DNA of 64,000 nt from an uncultured Pirellulaceae bacterium (GTDB taxonomy: Bacteria; Planctomycetota; Planctomycetia; Pirellulales; Pirellulaceae): NCBI GenBank assembly GCA_905480235.1, contig CAJQPP010000136.1, positions 33,166-97,165 of the forward strand, written 5' to 3'. Of this stretch, positions 15,941 through 25,345 are shown one piece after another; position 1 is the first letter of the stretch, and each line of letters begins with the position of its first letter. The notes beneath the pieces were generated by a model that saw nothing but the letters and a program-made list of their open reading frames with translations, had not been told where the DNA came from and made no database searches. The position numbers and the translations under genes are program-made.

Positions 15941-17446
15941 TTAACCAAGCAGACTTAAAACCAACTGTGAGGTCTGAGAAGCATTCGACAATACTGTCGT
16001 ACCAGCTTGGACCATTACCTGTTGCTTGGTAAAGTTGGTGATCTCTTCTGCGAAGTCCGTATCCCGAATGATTGATTCGGCATTCACGGTATTTTCCAGG
16101 GTGGCCCGCAGATTATTGGCAGTCGATTCCAAGGTGTTACCTTGGAAGGCCCCCAGCGTACCACGTTGATTGGAAACTTCGTCGATCGCTGAATCGATGA
16201 CAGCCAAAGCGTCCTGAGCACCGGTAGCCGAAGTAATATCAATTTGAGCAAGGCTGCTGAATTGATTATTAGCGACATTCACACCCAAGGCATCGCTGCT
16301 GGATTTGTCGATGGACAAAGAAGCGGTCTGACCTGCGTTGGCACCAATTTGGAACGCTAGAGTTCCATCGGCAACGCCAATCGTAGCACCAGAAACGTCT
16401 GAAGTTTGTGCACCGTCGGCAGCATCGCCTGCGACGGTGAAGCTCAAACCATCAAAGGCACCAGAAGAACCTTGAATCACGTTCCCACTGGCAACCACGT
16501 TATTCAGTACTGATCCACCAGGACCTGTGAGGTCGACGACCAGATTTTGACCCTGTTTTGAAACCAGACTAGTACCACTTGGAGCTGAATTGGAATCAAC
16601 GAGTGTAGTACCGATACCCGATGAATCGGCTACGGTCGCGGCTACATCCGACTGAACGGTGAAATTCTCACCAAAGTTCTTGGTAGACAGAACAACTTCA
16701 CCGGTACTTGCCTTCAAAGAAGCTTCGACACCGGTTTCATTGCTAACAGCGTTCAAAGTGTCGCGAACCTGAGTATTGGTCATACCCGAAGTCAAATTGA
16801 CTTGGACCGTACCATTGAAGGTCAACGTTTCATCGCCTGACAGGTTGCTGTCATTATCAACTACGGTGGTACCACCAATGTTGGTGACTAAGGACGTATC
16901 CACTTGACCTTTTTGAGCATTTTGATCGATATTGGAAATTGCGAAGTTTCCAACGGTCGTAGAGGAAGACGCATTCAAGTTCGTTACGAACGAATTGGTT
17001 GAAGTCGCATTCAATCCAGCAGTACCATCCAGCAACTTTTTCGTACCGAACTGGGTGTTCGATGCAATACGGTCGATGGAAGATAGAGCATTCGAAATTT
17101 CTGCCTGGTTGGCAGCCAAGGTATCGCTATCGTTCACCCCGGCATTTGCCGAATCCAAAGCCAAACCACGTACTTTAACGAGCAGGCTGTTGATTTCGTT
17201 CAAAGCACCTTCAGCGGTCTGAACCATGGAAGTGGCTTTTTCAGAGTTTTGAATGGCTTGTTTCAAACCAGCAATCTGAGCTCGTTGCTTTTCCGAAACA
17301 ACCAAGCCTGCAGGGCCATCGGCACCGCGGTTGATTTTCAGACCCGAGGACAATCGCTCTAGCGATTTGTTCAAGGATGTGGTGCTGCGATTCAAGTTTT
17401 GTTGTGCGTTCAACGCGCCAACATTATTAGCTAGTGTAAGACTCAT
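15941..17446 (-). CDS. fliC: Flagellin
   Basis: 501 aa. The D0/D1 N terminus is classic (MSLTLANNVGALNAQQNLNR, LERLSSGLKINRGADGPAGL, NSEKATSMVQTAEGALNEIN). The C terminus is also classic (AESIIRDTDFAEEITNFTKQ, VLSNASQTSQLVLSLLG). The middle is a Ser/Thr/Asn/Gly-rich variable region exposed on the filament. A GGAGGT ribosome site lies upstream. A flgM-like gene precedes it and a strong terminator follows. It is the only flagellin gene in the window. Confidence 0.97.
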   Translation of the reverse strand: MSLTLANNVGALNAQQNLNRSTTSLNKSLERLSSGLKINRGADGPAGLVVSEKQRAQIAGLKQAIQNSEKATSMVQTAEGALNEINSLLVKVRGLALDSANAGVNDSDTLAANQAEISNALSSIDRIASNTQFGTKKLLDGTAGLNATSTNSFVTNLNASSSTTVGNFAISNIDQNAQKGQVDTSLVTNIGGTTVVDNDSNLSGDETLTFNGTVQVNLTSGMTNTQVRDTLNAVSNETGVEASLKASTGEVVLSTKNFGENFTVQSDVAATVADSSGIGTTLVDSNSAPSGTSLVSKQGQNLVVDLTGPGGSVLNNVVASGNVIQGSSGAFDGLSFTVAGDAADGAQTSDVSGATIGVADGTLAFQIGANAGQTASLSIDKSSSDALGVNVANNQFSSLAQIDITSATGAQDALAVIDSAIDEVSNQRGTLGAFQGNTLESTANNLRATLENTVNAESIIRDTDFAEEITNFTKQQVMVQAGTTVLSNASQTSQLVLSLLG

Positions 17447-17565
17447 TGGGTTCTAACCTCCAATAGAAGAAAAATACGATTGAAAGCCCGACTGTTCCCT
17501 TTAGGTGCGCGGCGAATCCCTTCCGATGGCGCTAGATCGTGCTTCTACGACTGAGTGTGATTTGG

Positions 17566-17856
17566 TTAACGCAGGAAAGCCTTGGCAGTGGCTTCAGCCG
17601 ATTCACGACTTAGAAAATCACCTGCTTGAATCTGTTGCTTGACAGCGTCGATCCGATCAGTGCGAACTTCCGGAGAATCGTCCAGTTTTTCAACCAAACC
17701 TACCAATTCCGGGTCACGAGTATGTTGAGCATTTACTGAATCGACGCTCTCTAGGTTAGCGTCCGTCGCTTCGCCAAATTTGGCATGCGGCGTGTTGATT
17801 CTTGATGAACCTGGAATGCGTTCTGGGGAACCACCTGGCAAATCGTTAATATTCAC
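17566..17856 (-). CDS. flgM: Anti-sigma-28 factor FlgM-like protein
   Basis: 96 aa from the GTG at 17856, which has GAGGAAG five bases upstream; the longer frame to 17895 has no such site. It begins VNINDLPGGSPERIPG. The FlgM-type C-terminal helices are EVRTDRIDAVKQQIQAGDFL and RESAEATAKAFLR, the part that would bind FliA. The N terminus is disordered, as in other FlgM. It lies just upstream of flagellin. The family is short and divergent, so identification rests on this motif plus context. Confidence 0.75.
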   Translation of the reverse strand: MNINDLPGGSPERIPGSSRINTPHAKFGEATDANLESVDSVNAQHTRDPELVGLVEKLDDSPEVRTDRIDAVKQQIQAGDFLSRESAEATAKAFLR

Positions 17857-18049
17857 AGAACTTCCTCGTTGAAATTGGTGAGACAAAGACGTCATCGAAC
17901 TGCTTGCACAAAACTTGTCTACAAAATCTAAAGTTCTTTCAGCTTCCAGGACGACGAAGATTTGTGTGTTAGGTAATTTAGACGCACTTTGACGATCATT
18001 TCGATCAGGTCAATTGTCGGGTCAATTTCATCCATTGAGCAGCAACGTC

Positions 18050-20212
18050 ATGGCAAGGAAAAAGCAAACGCTGATTCGCCTAGCGCTGCTAGCTACCTTA
18101 GTCGCGACAGGACTGCTGATAGGCGGCTATTACTTGTCATGGTCCAAACCAGAAGCCGCAGTGGAGCCTCCCCCAGCAACCCCAGAAATCGCTCAAGAAC
18201 CGGTTAGTGCACCCACACCGATAGATCCTCAAGAACAACGAGAGGTTGCTGAGAAGCTGATTCGGAATAACCGTTACAAGAGGGCCATTCCTCATCTATT
18301 AAACGTAGCTGCCGAACGTATCGAAGATTCCGATGATGAGCTTTTATTTCGCATTGCTCTCTGCTTTGAAGCATCCGGAGATTTTGACCGCGCGGATGAT
18401 TACTACACCGTGATAGCAGATCGCACGAATCACCCACAATTGGCATCAGGTTGTCGAAATGGCAAAGCACGCTGCCGCTTACAATTGGGAAATATGACCA
18501 GCGGTCGACGGTTAGTTTGGCGTAATTTCATGTTGGCGGATCAACAAGGCCCGCTCAACCGATTCAATGAGGAATCTCTCCAAATTCTAGGCCTCAGCTT
18601 TGCCAACCAAACGGATCGCTGGGCTATGCCATTACTAGACGACCGCTCGTTGATCCAAGGATTTCAACCGGCCCTCAGTGTGGCCCGACAAATCTCGTTG
18701 TTAAAAGAAAGCGAAACGGCAAGCGAAACGGCAAGCAAAACGGCAAGCGAAACGGCAAACGCTACCGATTCCCCAAATGGCAATCTCGCGATGCCTGGCT
18801 CTCAAACAAACCGCGTAAATATTGATCACATCATGAAGGCCGGAGAGCAGCCCGATGATATTTTTGCCAGCTACGTCGGTGATCGTGTTCCCTTGGAAAT
18901 GTTAATGCAATGGACCATGACCAAGTTAGGGGTCGAGATTGCCATTACCGAAGAGGCTCGAAAAATTGCGGAAACGCAAACCATTAGCATCGATCTAAAA
19001 CACATTAGCCTGCCCACCATTTTGGATGTGCAAACCTTACCCTTCGGTTTGGGATGGCGACAAAAAGATGGGGTGACCACGATCTTTTCTTTGGCTGAGG
19101 TCTCGCCAGAAATCGGCGAATTACTCCGCCAAAACGCGGCTGTCCGCATCATCAACCGAGTCGTTCTTCTGGCGCCTTCCCATATCCATGTCGCGTACCT
19201 GCGATTCCAGTTGGCGGGACTCTATTTTCAACTGGGCGCGATACGACAATCCTTGGCACTGCATCAAGATTTGCTGTCGGGCAAACCGATTGACAGTCGC
19301 CTGCGACGTGCCGTGCATTTCAATCTCGGTCAATTACAAGCTCTGTATGGTGACCCTCAACAGGCCATTGAGTCGTTTGAAAACGTCGTGGATTCAAACG
19401 AACAGGGTGAGATAAAAACCGTGGCATGGCTGCGGATTGGCCAAACTCACGTGCAGTTGGGCAATCACAATGAAGCGATCACTTCGTTCCTACGTGCATC
19501 CCGTAGTACCAACCAGCCGTTTTTTCAAGAATTGTCTACTCTGGGTATCGCTTCTACCTACGTATTAAGCGGCCGACCACGCTTGGCCGTTGCTACTCTG
19601 GGTAATTCCAAGCAGTTCTTGCGGGGCTCTGAATTAAATATGTCAGCGAATTTTTTGCGGGCATTTTGCGATTACGAATCTTCGGGGCAAACGCTGGATT
19701 CAAGCCGCCGTTTGCTAACCTCACTGGCTAGTCTTAACTGGCCCACCGCCTTGCAGAACAGTGGTGACCTGCTTAAAGCGAAAGCCTGGAAGCGACTTGG
19801 ATTTGCGGATGAGGCAATTCGAGCACTGCATCGCGTAGTGAAAAAAAGTGAAAGCGAGTGGTTACTACAAAACTCGGTCGAGCAATTAAGTGAGCTATTG
19901 ATAAAAGAACAACGCCTAGGCGACGCCCAGCGGGTTCTCCAGGAAGCTCTCGATACGCCTCAGGCGAGGAACAGTCCGGTACTGAGTGCCCGCCTTGCGA
20001 ACGTGGAATATCAGCTCGGCGATTACAAAGAATGCATGCGATTGTGTGGGACCGTACTTGCCAATCCCAAGGCCAACTCGGTTTATGGTGAAGTACTCAA
20101 GACCATGGGAAAAATCTATCAAGAGCGAGGCGATCATTACACCGCCGCCCTATGTTTTTCAGGGTTAGCTCCCATGTCCGCAGAATTACTCACCGCGGAG
20201 GCACCCCGATGA
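18050..20212 (+). CDS. TPR-repeat envelope protein with an STN-like domain
   Basis: 720 aa from the ATG at 18050; a TTG at 18014 is possible but less likely. After a basic start (MARKKQTLIR) there is a single membrane anchor (LALLATLVATGLLIGGYYLS), a proline-rich linker and TPR helices (residues about 65-200). An inserted segment around 268-350 resembles the small STN domain of secretins and TonB receptors (DRVPLEMLMQWTMTKLGVEI ... LPFGLGWRQKDGVTTIFS). At least six more TPRs follow. I do not recognise an orthologue. It is translationally coupled to the next TPR gene and divergent from flgM-fliC. Confidence 0.7.
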   Translation: MARKKQTLIRLALLATLVATGLLIGGYYLSWSKPEAAVEPPPATPEIAQEPVSAPTPIDPQEQREVAEKLIRNNRYKRAIPHLLNVAAERIEDSDDELLFRIALCFEASGDFDRADDYYTVIADRTNHPQLASGCRNGKARCRLQLGNMTSGRRLVWRNFMLADQQGPLNRFNEESLQILGLSFANQTDRWAMPLLDDRSLIQGFQPALSVARQISLLKESETASETASKTASETANATDSPNGNLAMPGSQTNRVNIDHIMKAGEQPDDIFASYVGDRVPLEMLMQWTMTKLGVEIAITEEARKIAETQTISIDLKHISLPTILDVQTLPFGLGWRQKDGVTTIFSLAEVSPEIGELLRQNAAVRIINRVVLLAPSHIHVAYLRFQLAGLYFQLGAIRQSLALHQDLLSGKPIDSRLRRAVHFNLGQLQALYGDPQQAIESFENVVDSNEQGEIKTVAWLRIGQTHVQLGNHNEAITSFLRASRSTNQPFFQELSTLGIASTYVLSGRPRLAVATLGNSKQFLRGSELNMSANFLRAFCDYESSGQTLDSSRRLLTSLASLNWPTALQNSGDLLKAKAWKRLGFADEAIRALHRVVKKSESEWLLQNSVEQLSELLIKEQRLGDAQRVLQEALDTPQARNSPVLSARLANVEYQLGDYKECMRLCGTVLANPKANSVYGEVLKTMGKIYQERGDHYTAALCFSGLAPMSAELLTAEAPR
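18711..18758 (+). repeat. Four 12-bp tandem repeats in the TPR gene
   Basis: Four copies of GCGAAACGGCAA, one with a single change (third copy GCAAAACGGCAA), encode a SETA/SKTA linker repeat ahead of the STN-like segment. The copy number could vary between strains. Confidence 0.9.
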
Positions 20213-21126
20213 GCACACGAAGATGCCTGACCTTTGTTTTCAAACCGGGCTGCCTGAGATTTACCCTGGGCACTGTCGGCGTTTTGATGCTGATAAAAGC
20301 TTCATCAGCATGCGGCGTTGGATATCAACAAGAAAACCTGCCTCCTCAAGAAACGGGTAATCAATCTGAAGCGGCTCAAACCCCGCCCACACCTCCTAGC
20401 CCAAAAATCGATTTGGATGCCCTGCGGCAAAACCTCTCGGAATACCCCGATTTACAAGTCAAATTGAATCCGCCAAACCAAGGCGTTCAGCGAGTTGAAG
20501 AATTGCCCCTTCCTCAGGAGGCATCGCAGGATGCCCTTACCGAAGAACTGGAAGCGTCCCGGCAAATCGATGAGATTGGATCTCGCATCCGGAAATTGAT
20601 GGAACTGCAAAAAGCATCCAAGCTTAAAGCGCCCGCGTCTGCAAACCCCGACTCCGATGGGACGAACGCGGCAACTTCCACTGAGCCCGGCAACCTTTCA
20701 GAAACAACACCCACCACCAACCCAGCAGCTGACACGAACACTAAATCGCCGCTGGATAATATGCAAACGACCCGTATCCTCGATACGCCGCCAGATCAAA
20801 TCGCCTTAGCCGACAGTCTTTTTTATACCGGCGAAATCGATCTGGCGATTAATCTTTATCAAAAAGTGTTACAAGCCACCGCGCCAGGAAGTGAAGATCA
20901 GGTTTGGATTCATTATCAAATCGCGAGCTGCTATCGGCGAATGAATAAGTTCGACCAGGCCAGCAAAATCCTGCGAAAAATTGCAGAGGGCTCAGACACC
21001 AATCCAATCGTTGTGAATGCTCGTTGGTGGCTTGATACCATCGAAAGAAAACGCAAGCTGGTCAACAGCATCGATACTCTGGAGCAATTCATTAAGAGAA
21101 AATCCAACGAGATAAATAATGAATGA
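20209..21126 (+). CDS. Secreted TPR protein
   Basis: 305 aa from the ATG at 20209, which overlaps the preceding stop (ATGA). An N-terminal hydrophobic segment (about residues 20-36) looks like a signal peptide. A Pro/Thr-rich and coiled region follows, then a C-terminal pair of TPRs (DQIALADSLFYTGEIDLAIN ... WIHYQIASCYRRMNKFDQAS). The arrangement recalls YbgF/CpoB-type proteins, but the match is structural only. It probably works with the upstream TPR protein, and the two sit among flagellar genes, suggesting a planctomycete-specific motor or envelope component (inference). Confidence 0.7.
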   Translation: MSTRRCLTFVFKPGCLRFTLGTVGVLMLIKASSACGVGYQQENLPPQETGNQSEAAQTPPTPPSPKIDLDALRQNLSEYPDLQVKLNPPNQGVQRVEELPLPQEASQDALTEELEASRQIDEIGSRIRKLMELQKASKLKAPASANPDSDGTNAATSTEPGNLSETTPTTNPAADTNTKSPLDNMQTTRILDTPPDQIALADSLFYTGEIDLAINLYQKVLQATAPGSEDQVWIHYQIASCYRRMNKFDQASKILRKIAEGSDTNPIVVNARWWLDTIERKRKLVNSIDTLEQFIKRKSNEINNE

Positions 21127-21508
21127 CGTAGAAATCAAGATACGCGAGCATGTCTCGAATCAGATGGAAATCTATTCTTGCGCTCTGCCGATCGCCGAAA
21201 GATTGGCCAATGAATACGATGCCAGTCCCGACCAGCAAGCGCGACTGTCCAGTCTTGAGGAGGTCATGAACGCTGCCATGGTGAAAAACGAGGAACTGTC
21301 TGGCTTGATGAATCAAGTGGGTGATGTCCGCCTGCTTTCCCAACAAACACGCGATGGTTCATCCAAATTAGCAGAACGTATCGCCCATATGATCAAGTTA
21401 TTCGATCAGATTGAAAAACGCGCTCGCCGTGTAAAAGAAAACCTACTGCCAGAAATTAATCATTCCTTGCAATTGAGGAAAATGAAGTCTGCTTACAGTA
21501 ACGGTTAA
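21119..21508 (+). CDS. Small all-helical protein, possible flagellar chaperone
   Basis: 129 aa, overlapping the preceding gene by eight bases. It is entirely helical by composition, with heptad-like leucines. It ends in an amphipathic segment ARRVKENLLPEINHSLQLRK followed by MKSAYSNG. Size, helix content and an M-x-x-A-Y tail recall FlgN/FliT-type secretion chaperones. The similarity is too weak to name it. It directly precedes the sigma-54 activator gene. Confidence 0.6.
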   Translation: MNDVEIKIREHVSNQMEIYSCALPIAERLANEYDASPDQQARLSSLEEVMNAAMVKNEELSGLMNQVGDVRLLSQQTRDGSSKLAERIAHMIKLFDQIEKRARRVKENLLPEINHSLQLRKMKSAYSNG

Positions 21509-21556
21509 ACGCATTTGCTCGAACCCAATCCCCCCACAAGGATCGTGGCAGCCAAT

Positions 21557-22624
21557 ATGGAATCAGCCCAGTCAATGGAATCGCCGGCCTCCGAGTCAAC
21601 GGTTACTTCACCGCAGCTGTCATTATTTCCTCAATCCGCAGCGGCGGCAGGGGATCGATCCGGTTGTGGAATTTTCTATCACTCTCGGCGCATGCATGAC
21701 CTGATTAACAAAGCGATTGCATTTTCTCGAAGCTCTGCAAATGTCTTGATCACGGGTGAAAATGGCTGCGGAAAAGAGCTGTTTGCCAGGCTAATCCACA
21801 ACTCCAGTCCTCGTTCCAACGAAAGATTCGCGCGGATTAATTGTGCAGCGCTCTCAGAAAATCTGATCGAAAGCGAATTGTTTGGCCATGAAAAAGGAGC
21901 CTTCACAGGTGCCGACAGTCGTCGTATAGGACGATTTGAGTGGACAGAGAAGGGCACCTTGCTGCTGGATGAGATCAGTGAAATACCCGTGGCAACGCAG
22001 GCTAAAATGCTTCGTGTATTGGAAGAAAATGAATACCAACGCCTCGGAAGCAATGAGACCATTCAATCCGATGTTCGAGTTGTGGCGACCTCTAATCGAG
22101 ATCTCACAGACATGGTTGGGCTGGGAGAATTCCGACAAGACCTCTATTTCAGGCTAAACGTCCTACGAATTCACTTGCCTGCGCTACGAGAACGTCCCGA
22201 AGACATCCCCTTGCTCGCCAATCTGTTTTTGCAAAAACATCGCCGCGAAGCCAATCAACCGATAACCGGATTTGATAAGAAAGCACTGGCTGCGATTTGT
22301 AGCTATTCTTGGCCCGGAAATGTGCGTGAACTGCGGAATGCCATTTTGCATGCTTGTATTGTTTCCCAGTCAGAGACCATTGGGGTTAACGATTTGCCTG
22401 AACTAGGGGAATCCAACCGTAACGAACAAGTTCCATGCTGGATGCTCAGCACTCGCCTCGACGAAATTGAACGGCAGGTGATTCTAGAGAACCTCAAGCG
22501 CGCTGGTGGCAACAAAACGATGGCCGCTGAAATATTGGGAGTGACTACTCGCACGCTGGCGAACAAACTAAAACTCTATCGAGAACAAGGTTTGGTAAAC
22601 GCGAGCTTGCCAGCCGCTTCTTAA
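21557..22624 (+). CDS. Sigma-54-dependent transcription activator without receiver domain
   Basis: 355 aa from the ATG at 21557 (an in-frame TTG exists at 21515). After about 40 residues of linker comes a full AAA+ domain: Walker A GENGCGKE, the sigma-54 contact loop GAFTGA within GHEKGAFTGADSRRIGRFEW, Walker B GTLLLDEI, and RQDLYFRLNVLRIHLPALRE and WPGNVRELRNAIL. The C terminus is a Fis-type helix-turn-helix (GGNKTMAAEILGVTTRTLAN). There is no response-regulator receiver, so it resembles FleQ/FlrA or FlbD-like activators in role rather than domain order. It likely acts on the promoter at 22924. Confidence 0.92.
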   Translation: MESAQSMESPASESTVTSPQLSLFPQSAAAAGDRSGCGIFYHSRRMHDLINKAIAFSRSSANVLITGENGCGKELFARLIHNSSPRSNERFARINCAALSENLIESELFGHEKGAFTGADSRRIGRFEWTEKGTLLLDEISEIPVATQAKMLRVLEENEYQRLGSNETIQSDVRVVATSNRDLTDMVGLGEFRQDLYFRLNVLRIHLPALRERPEDIPLLANLFLQKHRREANQPITGFDKKALAAICSYSWPGNVRELRNAILHACIVSQSETIGVNDLPELGESNRNEQVPCWMLSTRLDEIERQVILENLKRAGGNKTMAAEILGVTTRTLANKLKLYREQGLVNASLPAAS

Positions 22625-22805
22625 ATTCGCGGCATGCACCTGCAAAGCTCCCGCAGCTAACTACGTCTATTCTTTATTGTCGTGCATCTGCCGAACGAGA
22701 AATTTTTTCTCCGTCACGGAAAAAAGCGACGCCGCGGCTGCGTTTCCGATCCGAGGGACGGCATCGCGAATCAACTTGGCTGTTAAAGCATAAGGGTTGA
22801 TCTAA

Positions 22806-22837
22806 TCAGGCAAAAAAAAGCCTCGCCTGAATTTTTT
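22806..22837 (+). terminator. Terminator after the sigma-54 activator gene
   Basis: TCAGGC (22806-22811) and GCCTGA (22825-22830) pair around a 13-base A-rich loop and are followed by ATTTTTT. It separates the activator operon from the sigma-54 promoter of fliK. The rest of 22625-22913 holds no gene that I can support. Confidence 0.65.
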
Positions 22838-22923
22838 GGCTAACCGGGACAGTGGTCTCTAATCGTTACAGATTAGGGCCCGCCAGCATCAATCTGCAAA
22901 CAACACGCCGACAGTGTGCGAAC

Positions 22924-22940
22924 TGGCACGATCTTTGCAA
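22924..22940 (+). promoter_or_regulatory. Sigma-54 (-24/-12) promoter of the fliK operon
   Basis: TGGCAC-GATCT-TTGCAA matches the sigma-54 consensus TGGCAC-N5-TTGCA completely, with GG and GC exactly 10 bases apart. It points toward fliK (ATG 22983). It lies 300 bases downstream of a gene for a sigma-54 activator. It also shows that the longer open frame starting at 22914 is not the real fliK start. Confidence 0.9.
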
Positions 22941-22982
22941 TCAACGCGGTGCATCCTTCAAGATCACCCATTCGTGTTAGCC

Positions 22983-24860
22983 ATGACGCCTAATTTCCTC
23001 GACACCTCTACGAATGCCGTGGACCCAAGTTTCGGCAACTCTAGCCAACCCATGCTAGGAAACGCAAAGGTTCAAGGCACGGGAGTCGAAAGTGAAAAAA
23101 CGGTGCGTTTTGGAAAGGTGCTTGCGGATTTAGAACAAGAGAGTGCTTCCTTCGCGTCCAACGGTACTGCCAAAGAACCGGGCACCTCGCCCGACTCTCC
23201 AACCGAGATGGTGCAAATCACCTTGGCAATGGCCAACGAAACAGTTAATGGTCAAAAAGCCATTGAAACTCCCAACTTTGAATTACTCGGGGACCTCGCT
23301 GGCAATCTACCATCCGAAGCGCAGGACCTGCCAATAACCGAGGAGCCTCGTCATGGCGGGTCCGTGGAAATCGTTGCGGCGCCCATTGAAAATGTTCTGA
23401 CGACATTCATGGAAGTACAGCCGTTTCGCTCGCCCGGTAAATCGCCTGCGTCAGCGACCCACCATCTCGTTTCCGAAGACGCCGCTCCCAGTTTATCGGG
23501 TATTCTCACGCCGGGTTTAAGCCAGCCCATTTCGATTGCCGGTAAATCAATTTCGAATCTAGAGGGCGAATTCACCTTCAATAATCGGTCGCCGTCCGTC
23601 TCAGAAAACCCAATCGACCTGCGGCAAACTGCAGGCACGGCAGGTAATTCAAATGCGATTTCGGTCTCCACACCATCTCTCGCATCCGCGTTATTGCCAC
23701 CGGAAAATGAGGTATCACAAGCTGCTCCGCTGCTGACAAACGAGGCACTGAGTTCCGTCTCAGATTCGATAGATGTACGGCACGAAGCTTTAGGAAGTCC
23801 GACCACTCAACCGGTTGCAACCACCAGTGTTGCCTCCAATGTCGGCCCACTATCTAACACGAATACTAACCCGGAAATACTGTCGCCCGTCGCCACGCCG
23901 CTGCCGCCGACAGGTCGCAACGCCGTCCCCGTTACCAACGCCGCCGGGATCGAAAACCCAACGATCCAAACGACAGATACAAGTCCAGCAAGTCTTACCC
24001 CGGTCACTTCGCCAACCGCGAACACGTCTTCGTTTATTCCAGCACCGGTCACCAACGCAAATGTAAACGTTATCCCAACGGTTTTGCGTACCATCCGCAA
24101 TCAGAATAACAACTTCGCCGACAACTCGAATGTCAGTGGAGCTGCCGCGATGGAATCGGAAAATAGCCAAATTGATCCGATGCTGGAAAGTGAAAACTCG
24201 ACATTGCCGCGTCCCTCGATGACCGCCGGCGAAACAAGCAGCTGGCAAAACTCTGACCCGTCAAACACCCTCACTGGTCAGGCGGCCGACTCGCCAATTT
24301 CTGAGTATTTGGCAAATGAGGTAGGTACAGCGGATAACAACAGCTTCAGCCAAATCGAAGCATCGCTGACCCGCTCCGATAAGTCTCGCATTTCAACCAA
24401 TGGAATTCCGGAGCACTTGGTGGACTTGGAACCGGCAACTCTCACCAAGCCAATTTTGGAGTCGGTACGGAAGCAACTATCGCAATTTGGGGTGCCTCAG
24501 GCGGATGCCTTGGATAAAGGGATCAAGATTGATCTCGATCCTCGGGAACTCGGTTCTGTCACGGTAGAAGTAAAAACCGTTGATAACGTAACCAAAATCC
24601 AAATCGTCGCGGATCAACCGGTCGCACATGCGTTGCTCGAGAAAAATATCGAAGCACTGCTGCAGTCGCTGGATGAAGGAGATGGCAACACATTCGACGT
24701 CGATGTTTCGCAACGTGACTCCGATGCCCAGTCTCAAAGAGAACAAAAACAGCAGCAGGCCCAAAGTGCTTCTACCCCTTCGTCCAAGGACGGCCCCAGT
24801 AACTCAAATCCCAACCAGCCAGACCCACCGAGTGAAGGTGGCGTCAACATGGTGGTTTAA
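22983..24860 (+). CDS. fliK: Flagellar hook-length control protein FliK
   Basis: 625 aa from the ATG at 22983, just downstream of the sigma-54 promoter. The long N-terminal part is Ser/Thr/Pro/Asn-rich and poorly ordered, as expected of the molecular ruler. The C-terminal Flg_hook domain is recognisable: GIKIDLDPRELGSVTVEVKT and KIQIVADQPVAHALLEKNIE, followed by LLQSL and a Gln-rich tail. Close linkage to flgD and flgE supports the name. Confidence 0.9.
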   Translation: MTPNFLDTSTNAVDPSFGNSSQPMLGNAKVQGTGVESEKTVRFGKVLADLEQESASFASNGTAKEPGTSPDSPTEMVQITLAMANETVNGQKAIETPNFELLGDLAGNLPSEAQDLPITEEPRHGGSVEIVAAPIENVLTTFMEVQPFRSPGKSPASATHHLVSEDAAPSLSGILTPGLSQPISIAGKSISNLEGEFTFNNRSPSVSENPIDLRQTAGTAGNSNAISVSTPSLASALLPPENEVSQAAPLLTNEALSSVSDSIDVRHEALGSPTTQPVATTSVASNVGPLSNTNTNPEILSPVATPLPPTGRNAVPVTNAAGIENPTIQTTDTSPASLTPVTSPTANTSSFIPAPVTNANVNVIPTVLRTIRNQNNNFADNSNVSGAAAMESENSQIDPMLESENSTLPRPSMTAGETSSWQNSDPSNTLTGQAADSPISEYLANEVGTADNNSFSQIEASLTRSDKSRISTNGIPEHLVDLEPATLTKPILESVRKQLSQFGVPQADALDKGIKIDLDPRELGSVTVEVKTVDNVTKIQIVADQPVAHALLEKNIEALLQSLDEGDGNTFDVDVSQRDSDAQSQREQKQQQAQSASTPSSKDGPSNSNPNQPDPPSEGGVNMVV

Positions 24861-24892
24861 CAAAACACGAATACTTTTTTCAGGAGCAAACT

Positions 24893-25270
24893 ATGCAACT
24901 GGCCGGCATCTCCAGCAGTCAACTTGAAGACCAATTCTTAACCTTATTGGTAACTCAACTTCAAAACCAAGACCCTATGGAACCGGTAAAGCAGGAAGAT
25001 TTCATTGGTCAACTGGCTCAATTTTCGACAGTCGAAGGGATTGAAAAACTAAATTCTCAATTTTCTGAGGTCCTGCAGTCTCAGCAAATGCTTGGCGGTT
25101 TTGATTTAGTCGGGAAAGACGTTTCCTACATTGCTCCGGGTGATGCCGAACCAAGCAGAGGTCACGTCGATCAAGTCTTAGTCGAAAACGGCAACATCAA
25201 GGTCGTGATGGGCGACAAAACCATACCTGTCAACCAAGTCTTTGGCGTTTTTGACCCTGCTACCGGCTAA
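24893..25270 (+). CDS. flgD: Hook cap protein FlgD, short form
   Basis: 125 aa. The conserved N-terminal region is complete (LEDQFLTLLVTQLQNQDPME, QEDFIGQLAQFSTVEGIEKL). A single small beta domain follows (VGKDVSYIAPGDAEPSRGHV ... VNQVFGVFDPATG). Proteobacterial FlgD is about 220 aa and has an Ig-like domain plus a Tudor-like domain, so this is a minimal version as in several other phyla. CAGGAGC lies upstream of the start. Confidence 0.92.
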   Translation: MQLAGISSSQLEDQFLTLLVTQLQNQDPMEPVKQEDFIGQLAQFSTVEGIEKLNSQFSEVLQSQQMLGGFDLVGKDVSYIAPGDAEPSRGHVDQVLVENGNIKVVMGDKTIPVNQVFGVFDPATG

Positions 25271-25345
25271 ACAAATCTGCCGTTAATTCCAATCAAAACC
25301 ATTCCTTAATACCATCCATTCAAATCCTATCACGGAAAGGCCCTA

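Noticed and set aside
17447..17560. FliA promoter for flagellin (TAAAGGGA near 17510)
   Set aside because: No acceptable -10 partner at 10-14 bases; a promoter is expected here but I cannot point to it.
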